From positions 1 through 37,439 of IMG/VR virus record IMGVR_UViG_3300042525_000201: DNA of 37,439 nucleotides. The stretch is one strand, 5' to 3'. The position numbers and the translations under genes were made by a program. Origin of the DNA: a virus. Positions 5,547 through 11,607 of the stretch are shown here, one piece after another. The notes below the pieces were generated by a model. The model made no database searches and was not told where the DNA came from. It worked only from the letters and a program-made list of their open reading frames with translations. Positions within the stretch are counted from its first letter, which is position 1; each line of letters opens with the position of its first letter.

Positions 5547-6397
5547 GTAATTTAGTTGATCCCACAAAACTTGATCAGTCGATCATTGATTCAATCGTAT
5601 TGAGAGGAGACTTGAGTGGACTCAAGGAAGAGCAACTCACTGGATACTACAACTACCGATGCCAGCAAGTCGGCCTTGATCCTTCAGCGAAGCCGTTCGA
5701 TCTTCTTGTCCTGTCAGGAAAGAAGGTCTTGTATGCGAATGCTGGGGCCACACAGCAACTCTCAAATTTGCATGGATTGTCCACTGCGATCACTAACAGG
5801 GAGCGAGTTGAAAATGTGTATCTTGTATCTGTCCGATGCACTGGCAAAGATGGACGAAGCTCTGAGAATCAGGGAGCAGTTGACATCTCAGGTCTTTCTG
5901 GTGAAAAGCTAGCCAATGCTTTGATGAAGGCTACAACAAAAGCCATACGCAGGACTGTGCTTGCACACTGCGGGTTAGGGATGCTCGATGAGACTGAACT
6001 GGACACGATCCCCAATAACCAATATCAGAAGGTCGATATGCCGGTTGCTGCGCCTCTACAACCGATTGCTGAGGTCATTGAAGGCAAATTCAAACTGATG
6101 GTTCCTGAAGGTGATAAAGCCAAGGTTTACAGCTCTCACCAGGATGAGATGGAATGGCAGAACAACTTCTTTGGACTGATTGGCAAGATTGCTGATTCCA
6201 AGAAGATGAGCAATGAGGAGAAGAACGCTAAGTTAGCGAGCCTCTTTCGGGTCAACCATGAAACCTTCGATAACTTTAGCGGGGTTGCAGCCATCAGTTG
6301 GAAGAAGCGCTGTCACGATCATGAGGTCGAGGGTTTTATCCCAAAAAAGGTAGTGACTCTGGATGCGATGGAGGACGATCTGGAAGTTCTAAATTGA
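5543..6397 (+). CDS. RecT/Red-beta-like single-strand annealing protein
   Basis: A 284-aa protein overlapping the exonuclease gene by ATGA. The core (about residues 25-160) includes YYNYRCQQVGLDPSAKPFDL, VLYANAGATQQL and a segment with NALMKATTKAIRRTVLAHC and GLGMLDETELD. The last pattern (KA-TKA-RR with GLGMLDETE) is typical of phage annealing proteins of the RecT/Red-beta superfamily. Such proteins coat single strands made by the exonuclease and anneal complementary strands. The C-terminal half is charged and more variable. The assignment rests on motif and partner gene; an ERF or Rad52-like subtype cannot be excluded. Confidence 0.75.
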   Translation: MSNLVDPTKLDQSIIDSIVLRGDLSGLKEEQLTGYYNYRCQQVGLDPSAKPFDLLVLSGKKVLYANAGATQQLSNLHGLSTAITNRERVENVYLVSVRCTGKDGRSSENQGAVDISGLSGEKLANALMKATTKAIRRTVLAHCGLGMLDETELDTIPNNQYQKVDMPVAAPLQPIAEVIEGKFKLMVPEGDKAKVYSSHQDEMEWQNNFFGLIGKIADSKKMSNEEKNAKLASLFRVNHETFDNFSGVAAISWKKRCHDHEVEGFIPKKVVTLDAMEDDLEVLN

Positions 6398-6588
6398 CGC
6401 AGACGCAGGCAGTGCTTGAGCGTTTGAAACATGGAACGCTCACACAACTGCAAGCGTACTCAGAGATTGGTTCAACAAGACTTGCAGCCAGAGTCGAAGA
6501 ATTGAGAAAGCAGGGTCACACCATTGTGACTCACACCATCAATCGAAATGGCAAATCATTTGCCGAATATCAATTAGTAAGGAAATAA
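6394..6588 (+). CDS. Small helix-turn-helix protein (64 aa)
   Basis: Starts with TTG at 6394, overlapping the previous stop, behind GGAAG. The product is a compact winged-helix/HTH domain: QAVLERLKHGTLTQLQAYSE, the recognition-helix-like RLAARVEELRKQGHTI, and a beta wing (THTINRNGKSFAEYQL). It matches the common phage HTH type in which the LTQLQA and RLAARVEEL segments are conserved. It may regulate early transcription or help replication. No operator can be assigned. Confidence 0.8.
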   Translation: MTQTQAVLERLKHGTLTQLQAYSEIGSTRLAARVEELRKQGHTIVTHTINRNGKSFAEYQLVRK

Positions 6589-6589
6589 C

Positions 6590-6856
6590 ATGAGTTCAAG
6601 TAATTACAAGAATGGCCCAGGTCAAGGTAGTTTCTTCCCAGTCAAAAACAAGAAGCATGAGAAAGCACCTGACTGGGATGGCTACATCATTTGCGATCAG
6701 GACTACAAAACAGGTGAGCAGATCAAGATTGCAGGCTGGGTCAAGCGTGGTACTTGGGGTGAACTATTTAGCCTCAAGATCAACAATTGGAAGCCTGGTG
6801 ATATGCCAGCACCGGCAAGAGAAGTCATGCGTTCAGACGAAGATGTGCCGTTCTGA
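6590..6856 (+). CDS. Putative single-strand DNA-binding protein with SSB-like tail (88 aa)
   Basis: A short N-terminal flexible part (GPGQGSFFPVKNKK) leads into a beta-rich core: APDWDGYIICDQDY, IKIAGWVKRGTWGELFSLKI. The C-terminus is VMRSDEDVPF. The acidic tail ending in Pro-Phe is the hallmark by which bacterial SSB proteins recruit partner enzymes. Together with the small beta core and its place after the exonuclease/annealase pair, this supports a single-strand binding role. It is half the usual SSB length, and I see no clear full OB-fold signature. Confidence 0.65.
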   Translation: MSSSNYKNGPGQGSFFPVKNKKHEKAPDWDGYIICDQDYKTGEQIKIAGWVKRGTWGELFSLKINNWKPGDMPAPAREVMRSDEDVPF

Positions 6857-6858
6857 TC

Positions 6859-7080
6859 ATGATCTGCCCTAAGTGCGCTGAGCAAGGGCAGTTGAACGAT
6901 AGCGTTGTGCTGGACTCACGACGCTATTACAACCGCAATACCTTGCAAGATACCTGGGTGACTCGCAGGAGAAGATGCGTTTCCTGCGGTTACAAGTTCA
7001 CAACCTATGAAACCTTAAAGGGAGTCGATGAGCGTAAGTACATTGCTTACGATGAAGCAGTAAGGGAGGATATGGCGTGA
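6859..7080 (+). CDS. NrdR-like zinc-ribbon protein without ATP cone (73 aa)
   Basis: C3-x-x-C6 and C40-x-x-C43 form a zinc ribbon. The motifs VVLDSRR and RRRRCVSCGYKFTTYE match the N-terminal domain of the ribonucleotide-reductase repressor NrdR. The ATP-cone domain that follows in NrdR is absent; only an unrelated tail ending AVREDMA remains. The protein could bind host nrd operator-like DNA without nucleotide control. The start lacks a good ribosome site (ATG 3 bases after the previous stop), so coupling is likely. Its stop overlaps the next gene's GTG. Confidence 0.8.
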   Translation: MICPKCAEQGQLNDSVVLDSRRYYNRNTLQDTWVTRRRRCVSCGYKFTTYETLKGVDERKYIAYDEAVREDMA

Positions 7081-7289
7081 CTAGAGAAGACATCATCCGC
7101 ATGGCGCGGGAGGCTGGATTAGCTTACGGGCCTGACGAAAAGCCATTGGGTTCCGTGACACGATTCGCCGCCCTTGTTGCCGCTGAGAAAGAGAAGCAGA
7201 TCATCGACATCCTTGAGCGACTGCAAGAGCGAAACGAATCGCACACCTACTACAAGTATGCGATCAACGTCATCAAAGGTGAGATATGA
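7077..7289 (+). CDS. Small phage protein, MTREDIIRMAREAG type (70 aa)
   Basis: GTG start at 7077, overlapping the preceding TGA. The start MTREDIIRMAREAGL and the later VTRFAALVAAEKEK are a pattern seen in many phages. The next gene begins in the same way (MTQEDIIKLARDA), so the two are paralogues. The C-terminal half is helical with NESHTYYKYAINVIKGEI. Function unknown. Confidence 0.8.
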   Translation: MTREDIIRMAREAGLAYGPDEKPLGSVTRFAALVAAEKEKQIIDILERLQERNESHTYYKYAINVIKGEI

Positions 7290-7582
7290 CCCAAGAAGAC
7301 ATCATCAAGCTGGCACGTGATGCTGCATCAGAGGATGGCACCACAAGACCAGACAAGAACATCGTTCTTTATGCGGCCAAGACAAGCAAGTTCTTAGAAC
7401 GCTTTGCACAACTCGTTCGGGCTTACGAGCGTGAGGCGTGTGCGGAGTTGTGTTTAGAAGAAGCGAATGAGGCTTACCACCAAGAAGCGTTTTATCTACC
7501 ACGAGGCAATCAAGGGCTACTGCGTATTGCTGAAGGTGCTAAACGGTGCGCCGAAGCCATCAGAGCAAGGGGTGAGCAGTGA
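7286..7582 (+). CDS. Small phage protein, paralogue of preceding gene (98 aa)
   Basis: The N-terminus MTQEDIIKLARDAASEDG mirrors the preceding protein, and FAQLVRAYEREACAELC matches its FAALVAAEKEK part. The C-terminal half adds RIAEGAKRCAEAIRARGEQ, a common ending of this phage family. Two cysteines near EACAELC are conserved in relatives I recall. It overlaps both neighbours. Role unknown. The tandem arrangement suggests duplication followed by divergence. Confidence 0.8.
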   Translation: MTQEDIIKLARDAASEDGTTRPDKNIVLYAAKTSKFLERFAQLVRAYEREACAELCLEEANEAYHQEAFYLPRGNQGLLRIAEGAKRCAEAIRARGEQ

Positions 7583-7899
7583 CAAAACTGACAGAATCCC
7601 ACATGAAGGTACTTAAGTATCTTTCTAAACGAAAGACTGAAGCAACCTTCAAGGATATTCAAGTGCAAACCAGACTTGGTATTCCGACCGTCAAGTACAT
7701 TATTCGTGGCCTTCTTCATGATGGATATATCAAGAAACGATCAGACAGGCTTAATCGCCCGACAGAGCGTTATTACACCTTTGCTAGTTGGGAACCGGTC
7801 GAGAGAGTCATCATCAAACGTCCAGTCAAATTCACGAAAACCCGTATTACGATAGAACCTAAGTTCTTCAACAATCCGTTTAACGTAGGTGCACCATGA
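7579..7899 (+). CDS. Winged-helix DNA-binding protein (106 aa)
   Basis: GTG start at 7579, overlapping the previous stop. Residues 1-65 make a winged helix: MTKLTESHMKVLKYL, then ATFKDIQVQTRLGIPTVKYI as the HTH, and LLHDGYIKKRSDRL with a wing ending in RYYTFA. The C-terminal 40 residues are basic and beta-rich (VIIKRPVKFTKTRITIEPKF). It is a likely transcription regulator of the early region, or a replication accessory. It overlaps the next gene by ATGA. Confidence 0.75.
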   Translation: MTKLTESHMKVLKYLSKRKTEATFKDIQVQTRLGIPTVKYIIRGLLHDGYIKKRSDRLNRPTERYYTFASWEPVERVIIKRPVKFTKTRITIEPKFFNNPFNVGAP

Positions 7900-8111
7900 G
7901 TGATATGAGTGGTGAAGAGATGCTGGCTAAGATCGAAACGCTCTACCATCTAACAAGAGAGTTGCGAGCCATGCTATCTCGCACTGATCACAAGCTCAAA
8001 GTTAGAGAGATGTTCATCCATGCCTTACTCGACCCTGATGCTTTTGGCTACAGCGTAGAGAATGCTGTCAGGGAAGAAGCCTGGAAAATCTTGCAAGGAG
8101 AACGTGATTGA
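7896..8111 (+). CDS. Small helical early protein (71 aa)
   Basis: ATG at 7896, overlapping the previous stop. The 71-aa product starts MSDMSGEEMLAKIETLYHL, is helical and charged, and carries LLDPDAFGYSVENAVREEAW near its end. No family is recognised. The last bases (AAGGAGAACG) supply the ribosome site for the TTG-started nuclease gene that follows. Confidence 0.7.
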   Translation: MSDMSGEEMLAKIETLYHLTRELRAMLSRTDHKLKVREMFIHALLDPDAFGYSVENAVREEAWKILQGERD

Positions 8112-8422
8112 GCAAGCTAGGCAAGACCAGAGGTGCAAGCTATGAACGTGAGGTCTGTAATGCCCTCTCAGATCGATTAGGAACGAAAGTAAGCCGTGTA
8201 CTAGGGCAAGCCAGAGATGGTGGCTCTGACATCGATTTAGGCCCGTTTATGATCGAATGCAAGCGTCGCAGGAAGATCGCTCTTTACGAATGGATGGAAC
8301 AAGCCAAGGTGTCAGCCAAAGGCGAGAAGATGCCAGTCGTGATTTGCAGGGCTGATGGCAAGGAAAGTCTTGTGATCTTTACGCTTGACGATGCCATGAC
8401 GCTCATGCAGAATGAACTCTAA
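8108..8422 (+). CDS. PD-(D/E)XK nuclease, Holliday-junction-resolvase-like (104 aa)
   Basis: TTG start at 8108 with AAGGAG upstream, overlapping the previous stop. The fold is readable: GASYEREVCNAL (E13) in the first helix, RDGGSDIDL (D41) and MIECKRR (E50, K52), then helix and strand. This matches the minimal PD-(D/E)XK nucleases that resemble archaeal Hjc or phage resolvases. It may resolve recombination or packaging intermediates made by the exonuclease/annealase pair. It is the last gene of the rightward arm; the terminator follows about 90 bases on. Confidence 0.85.
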   Translation: MSKLGKTRGASYEREVCNALSDRLGTKVSRVLGQARDGGSDIDLGPFMIECKRRRKIALYEWMEQAKVSAKGEKMPVVICRADGKESLVIFTLDDAMTLMQNEL

Positions 8423-8512
8423 TGTCTCCGGTGAATCTGCCACTAGGTTAGCGCTGGGAGCAAGCGCCAGCAGATAGCTCCACTCCTCAAGTCGGCTCAC
8501 GACGAGCCTTTG

Positions 8513-8540
8513 CCCCGTCCTAGCGACGGGGTTTTCTTTT
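8513..8540 (+). terminator. Intrinsic terminator of the rightward arm
   Basis: CCCCGTC (8513-8519) pairs with GACGGGG (8525-8531) around a 5-base loop, followed by TTTTCTTTT (8532-8540). A smaller hairpin GGCTC-acgac-GAGCC lies just upstream. Read leftward there is no U-tract, so it acts on rightward transcripts only. It overlaps the last codons of the converging 51-aa gene. Confidence 0.85.
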
Positions 8541-8675
8541 GGCCGTCTTTGCCGCTTCTCGAAAATTCTTAGCGGTGGGAGCACCTGGAGCACCAGGCTT
8601 GCGCATACGCTCACCCGATCCTGCCTTGATGCGTTCTCTCTTTGCTGCAATGTTTGCGTACAGTCCTGGTTTCAT
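8520..8675 (-). CDS. Small basic phage protein, MKPGLYANI type (51 aa)
   Basis: The last gene of the leftward arm. GGAGG lies 6 bases before the ATG at 8675. The product is MKPGLYANIAAKRERIKAGS, then GERMRKPGAPGAPTAKNF, then a Lys/Arg-rich end. This signature (MKPGLYANI, KAGSGE-MRKPG, GAPTA) is one I recognise from many phages as a small basic protein of unknown role, usually among virion or lysis genes. Its final codons form the rightward terminator hairpin. Confidence 0.85.
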   Translation of the reverse strand: MKPGLYANIAAKRERIKAGSGERMRKPGAPGAPTAKNFREAAKTAKRKPRR

Positions 8676-8921
8676 CTAGCACCTCCAACGTCTTCTGGCT
8701 GCTTTACCTCTTGGCCCAGACCATGATCTTGATCGGGCACAGAAACTCTTCTTCCTGGCACGTTCTTTTGGCGTACGAGGGTTAGGTGCAGGTGCTTGCA
8801 GATTGGAGCCTGTAGCCCTGTTATAGGCGTTCCTACCGGCCTCTGTCATACCACCACCCTCAGCGACAGATTGGAAGTGCCTGCCCTTGCCACGGGTTGT
8901 CTTAGCTATTGGGTTTGCCAT
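8676..8921 (-). CDS. Small basic phage protein with KSFCARS motif (81 aa)
   Basis: Starts MANPIAKTTRGKGRHFQSV behind GAGGTAAGC. It continues with MTEAGRNAYNRATGSNLQAP and ends with ARKKSFCARSRSWSGPRGKA and RRRWRC. The order TEAGR-AYN-ATG-NL-AP followed by RKKSFCAR and a final Trp-x-Cys is a recurrent pattern of small phage proteins of unknown function. It starts 2 bases after the lysozyme stop and ends directly before the 51-aa gene. Confidence 0.85.
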   Translation of the reverse strand: MANPIAKTTRGKGRHFQSVAEGGGMTEAGRNAYNRATGSNLQAPAPNPRTPKERARKKSFCARSRSWSGPRGKAARRRWRC

Positions 8922-8923
8922 GC

Positions 8924-9391
8924 TTACCTCATCATCAGCGCTTCAGCTTCTCTACGCCTTGTTAGCCCTGGTAGTACGCGACCTGCTGCCTTATTCCACT
9001 TCCTGCATTCTAGGGCTGCATCTTCCCAATTGCCAGCGTCTACACGCTTCTTAAAGGTGCTGATGCGGTAATTACCTAAGCCACAGTTATACGCCCAACT
9101 AATGACTGCTGCAAAGCGTCGAGGCGTAGCTTGCAAGAGATTGGGTGAGAGTCTTACCAGCCCTGATGTGAAGTACCTGACATGCTTCTGAAGGGCATCT
9201 TCAGCTTGTTCTTTTGTCCAGACAGTGTATTGCCTAATATCACGACCAGTAGAACCGTAACCAATAGTCCAAGGGTCGCCACCAGTAGCGGGGTCAGGAT
9301 AAGCGCAACAATCACCATTAGGAAGACGTTTAGCGTAGCCTTCAAAGGGTTTGATGAGTACGTTTGTGGCAAGCTCAATCGCTTCATTCAC
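8924..9391 (-). CDS. Endolysin, GH24 phage lysozyme (155 aa)
   Basis: Cleaves the glycan of peptidoglycan at the end of infection. The frame is open from 9427, but GTG 9391 overlaps the holin stop (GTGA) and gives a normal GH24 start, MNEAIELATNVLIKPFEGY. The catalytic set is visible: E17 in KPFEGY, D33 in AYPDPATGG and T42 in WTIGYGSTG. The C-terminal part has RFAAVISWAYNCGLGNY, VDAGNWEDAA and GLTRRREAEALMM, all typical of this family. No signal peptide is visible, so it should need the holin just upstream for release. Confidence 0.93.
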   Translation of the reverse strand: MNEAIELATNVLIKPFEGYAKRLPNGDCCAYPDPATGGDPWTIGYGSTGRDIRQYTVWTKEQAEDALQKHVRYFTSGLVRLSPNLLQATPRRFAAVISWAYNCGLGNYRISTFKKRVDAGNWEDAALECRKWNKAAGRVLPGLTRRREAEALMMR

Positions 9392-9870
9392 TTCTGGTAC
9401 TTTTCTATTGATCTTCCGACAAACCAAAACGAAATCACCATAGTGAAGAGTCCAAAGTCATCTTCATCCCATGTCTTAACTAAGACTTCTGCCCAAGGCG
9501 CACCCGTTTGAAATGCAAGAACAAGCGAAGCCGTCTTGACTGCTGCGTACATAGCAAATAGTGCCCAGGTGATTCCTGGACGTACCAGTGCTGAGATTCC
9601 AGCCACAAACTTACTTGCTGCTTTAGCCGTTTCAGCCTGTTCTTCAAAGGCCGATTTGATCGTATCGAGTTGCTGAACACTGTAGTCAACATACTTTTCC
9701 TCCATACGATATTGACCTTTGAGTTTCTCAAGATCAGTCTGCAATTGAAACATGTTGAGTTCATGCTGGCGTTCGTTCTTCTTATCGAGGAACTTCAGCA
9801 CTTCTGGTGCTAGCCGAAACAGGCCACCAAAGATAGAACCTAGTAAACCACCTGATAGCAATTCAAACAT
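9388..9870 (-). CDS. Holin, three-helix phage/GTA type (160 aa)
   Basis: Hydrophobic segments lie at residues about 3-22 (LLGSIFGGLFRLAPEVLKFL), 95-120 (VRPGITWALFAMYAAVKT) and 136-153 (FGLFTMVISFWFVGRSI). A long charged coiled coil (30-90) separates the first two. This is the layout of the 3TM holin family known from gene-transfer agents and many podoviruses. It overlaps the endolysin by four bases, which is the usual lysis cassette. It would form the membrane hole that frees the lysozyme. Confidence 0.88.
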   Translation of the reverse strand: MFELLSGGLLGSIFGGLFRLAPEVLKFLDKKNERQHELNMFQLQTDLEKLKGQYRMEEKYVDYSVQQLDTIKSAFEEQAETAKAASKFVAGISALVRPGITWALFAMYAAVKTASLVLAFQTGAPWAEVLVKTWDEDDFGLFTMVISFWFVGRSIEKYQK

Positions 9871-10139
9871 TACTTTCTAGCCATCTTTTCACGCTCTTCA
9901 AGCAGTCTAACTTTGACTTGAAGTTCGTTGATATGCTGCATGAGTTGCTCTTTCTGTATAGCTCTTTTCTCAGCAGATACAGGAGAGTCAGTAGGTACGC
10001 CTTCCTTTGTGATCAAGGCAGGCATTGCGCCTTCAATCTTAGTGAGTCGTGTCGAGAAGTCAGCGACCTGTCCTAGCAGCCAAGCAAGCGATGCAACAAT
10101 GACAGGGATGACAGCCTTAAGGACATCTGACCAATTCAT
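9870..10139 (-). CDS. Small membrane-anchored coiled-coil protein (89 aa)
   Basis: One N-terminal transmembrane helix (VLKAVIPVIVASLAWLLGQV, residues about 7-26), then a periplasmic or cytoplasmic coiled coil ending LLEEREKMARK. It lies in the lysis cassette and shares one base with the holin start. The architecture suits an inner-membrane spanin subunit or a holin modulator. No matching outer-membrane lipoprotein is seen nearby, so spanin is unproven. Confidence 0.75.
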   Translation of the reverse strand: MNWSDVLKAVIPVIVASLAWLLGQVADFSTRLTKIEGAMPALITKEGVPTDSPVSAEKRAIQKEQLMQHINELQVKVRLLEEREKMARK

Positions 10140-10309
10140 TTGTTCAGAATCTGATCAATGCGGGTATGAGCCTTATCTGCTGTCAGATGGAGATGCTCAA
10201 CCTTTGCTTTGAGTTCTGCCAGGTCTGATCGAATCGCCACATAAGCACCAAAGGCTCCAGCAGCAGCACCAATCAAAGCCTGCACAACTACTGACATCGA
10301 GATTTCCAT
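10136..10309 (-). CDS. Small membrane protein of lysis cassette (57 aa)
   Basis: A frame below 60 aa that fills the gap between two genes. It starts MEISMSVVVQALIGAAAGAF, has one transmembrane helix (about residues 6-26) and a short coiled coil ending HTRIDQILNK. It overlaps the next gene by ATGA. An alternative ATG at 10297 has a better placed GGA. Architecture and context resemble the following 89-aa protein, so both may act in holin timing. Confidence 0.7.
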   Translation of the reverse strand: MEISMSVVVQALIGAAAGAFGAYVAIRSDLAELKAKVEHLHLTADKAHTRIDQILNK

Positions 10310-10651
10310 TTATGCCAAGCCCTCTCCTGGACATATGTAACACACGCATGTGCCACTAGCAGCAATGCCTGCAACATAAACGGTATTGCTTGTAGAGGCT
10401 TGAATACCTGTAATAACAACTCTTGAACCTGCCGGTATTACATGCACATCTTGCGCATTGCCTGACGTCGGAAAGGTTGCAGTAACAGCATTGGTTCGTC
10501 CAAACGCGATAGCAACTGCCGCACTACCTGTGTTTGTGATAGCGAACTGTTGGGCAGGTGTATCGACAGTGACTTCAACATTACTGGTTGTCGCACCTGC
10601 CGATAAAACAACCGAGGGGCCGGTTGCTTGAAAGGCGATATTACTTGCCAC
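10310..10651 (-). CDS. Small beta-structured virion protein, paralogue of the 25116 gene (113 aa)
   Basis: GTG start at 10651. The product has a regular beta pattern: VEVTVDTPAQQFAITNTGS, AVAIAFGR, VHVIPAGSRVVITG, TVYVAGIAASG, ending ICPGEGLA. The layout and the ending match the 113-aa protein encoded at 25116-25457 (QYRVINDGAV, then PGDGL). This looks like a small beta-sandwich as found in head decoration or fibre-tip proteins. The location next to the lysis genes does not exclude a virion role. Confidence 0.75.
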   Translation of the reverse strand: MASNIAFQATGPSVVLSAGATTSNVEVTVDTPAQQFAITNTGSAAVAIAFGRTNAVTATFPTSGNAQDVHVIPAGSRVVITGIQASTSNTVYVAGIAASGTCVCYICPGEGLA

Positions 10652-10805
10652 GTTTAGTCCCCCACTGCTCAGCAGCCGTCATCGTGCCATAGCAGGGAGC
10701 GCCATTGGTGAACTTGGGCTGGAAGTTAGGGGTGACTTGCTTAGGTGCGGCAGCAACGGGTTTAACTGTCACTTGCTTGCTTACTACTTTCATCATCGTC
10801 ATCAT
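10641..10805 (-). CDS. Small basic hypothetical protein (54 aa)
   Basis: The frame runs MMTMMKVVSKQVTVKPVAAA and on to QPKFTNGAPCYGTMTAAEQW and TKRGK. The first ATG (10805) has AAGGA about 9 bases upstream. It overlaps the end of the preceding gene in another frame and its stop overlaps the next start. The AEQWGTKR end is reminiscent of short phage virion-associated proteins. No function can be given. Confidence 0.65.
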   Translation of the reverse strand: MMTMMKVVSKQVTVKPVAAAPKQVTPNFQPKFTNGAPCYGTMTAAEQWGTKRGK

Positions 10806-11004
10806 GCTTTGTTTCCTTTATCAAGGAGGGTAAAAACACCGTGATGGCAAAGATAAACAACGCAGCGAGTCGTTCATAAGTCGGCCCCCACATTGTCCAG
10901 CAAGCCAGCGCAAAAGTCATCGACAATGCCAAGATTGTCAATACCCTAGCCACCACCAATTTCAAAGAAACACGTACTACTTTCAACAGAAGATTTGAAT
11001 CCAT
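10762..11004 (-). CDS. Small two-helix membrane protein (80 aa)
   Basis: ATG 11004 (MDSNLLLKVV) is preferred over 11016 because GAGG lies 8 bases upstream. Two hydrophobic segments follow: VLTILALSMTFALACW and LAALFIFAITVFLPSL. The tail is polar and very acidic (HDDDDESSKQASDS). This is a holin- or antiholin-like layout, but no family is recognised. It may be a second membrane protein of the lysis program. Confidence 0.7.
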   Translation of the reverse strand: MDSNLLLKVVRVSLKLVVARVLTILALSMTFALACWTMWGPTYERLAALFIFAITVFLPSLIKETKHDDDDESSKQASDS

Positions 11005-11045
11005 GCTCAGCCTCATGGGTTAGTTTAAGGTTCACGAATGTTACC

Positions 11046-11255
11046 TTAATTCGCATCTTCTTCGTCATCATTCATAAAACCACTTCCCCACGCTGCATCG
11101 TCTGCTTTCAAGCGTATGGCTTCCAGTTTCAAAGCACGATCTATTACCCGTGTCTTATCAACCATTGAAGCCGTAGTGTCAGCCATGACTTCTGCCAACA
11201 ACTTGCTGATTGCTTCTTCGAGCGCAGGGTTAATACCTGCCTGCTTTTTCCTCAT
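11046..11255 (-). CDS. Small helical hypothetical protein (69 aa)
   Basis: Starts MRKKQAGINPALEEAISKLL, with a helical body through VDKTRVIDRALKLEAIRLKA and an acidic end GFMNDDEEDAN. The ATG overlaps the previous stop by ATGA. The sequence could be a small virion- or assembly-associated protein. No family is recognised. Confidence 0.7.
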   Translation of the reverse strand: MRKKQAGINPALEEAISKLLAEVMADTTASMVDKTRVIDRALKLEAIRLKADDAAWGSGFMNDDEEDAN

Positions 11256-11428
11256 CGGGTCATGCGGCGCTTAGGTTGACGGTCAGGCATCTTTGCAGGC
11301 ATACGTCCTAATGCTCGCTGTGCTGCCAGCGAACCTGCTACTTCGTTACGTCCTGCTTCAGCAGCCTGTGCTTCCTGGCGCTTCATCTCTTTATTGCCTT
11401 CTGCTTTCATCATGACATCGTAGTTCAT
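11252..11428 (-). CDS. Small basic hypothetical protein (58 aa)
   Basis: A short frame overlapping both neighbours by ATGA. The 58-aa product begins MNYDVMMKAEGNKEMKRQEA, has an alanine-rich helix (AGSLAAQRALGRMP) and ends with a basic tail (RQPKRRMTR). AGAGAGG lies upstream. It belongs to the run of very small basic proteins between the interior virion proteins and the lysis genes. Confidence 0.7.
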   Translation of the reverse strand: MNYDVMMKAEGNKEMKRQEAQAAEAGRNEVAGSLAAQRALGRMPAKMPDRQPKRRMTR

Positions 11429-11607
11429 CGCATACCTCTCTTCGTTTTGCGAGCCTTGGAATAGGCAATAGCCGCAGCTTGTTTCACTGCTGCACGTTTG
11501 CTAGCAGGACGGCTTGTGCCAATCTTGCCACTTTCTTTGAATCCACGCACCATCTCACCAATGTTGGTTGAGATTGTCTTTTGACTGCTACCACGCTTAA
11601 GGGGCAT
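11425..11607 (-). CDS. Small basic phage protein, MPLKRGSSQKTIS type (60 aa)
   Basis: Starts MPLKRGSSQKTISTNIGEMV behind CAGGAGGATTAA, continues with SGKIGTSRPASKRAAVKQAA, and ends IAYSKARKTKRGMR. This pattern (MPLK-GSSQ--IS-NI and KQA-AIA-SKAR) is very widespread among phages as a short basic protein of unknown function. Confidence 0.85.
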   Translation of the reverse strand: MPLKRGSSQKTISTNIGEMVRGFKESGKIGTSRPASKRAAVKQAAAIAYSKARKTKRGMR

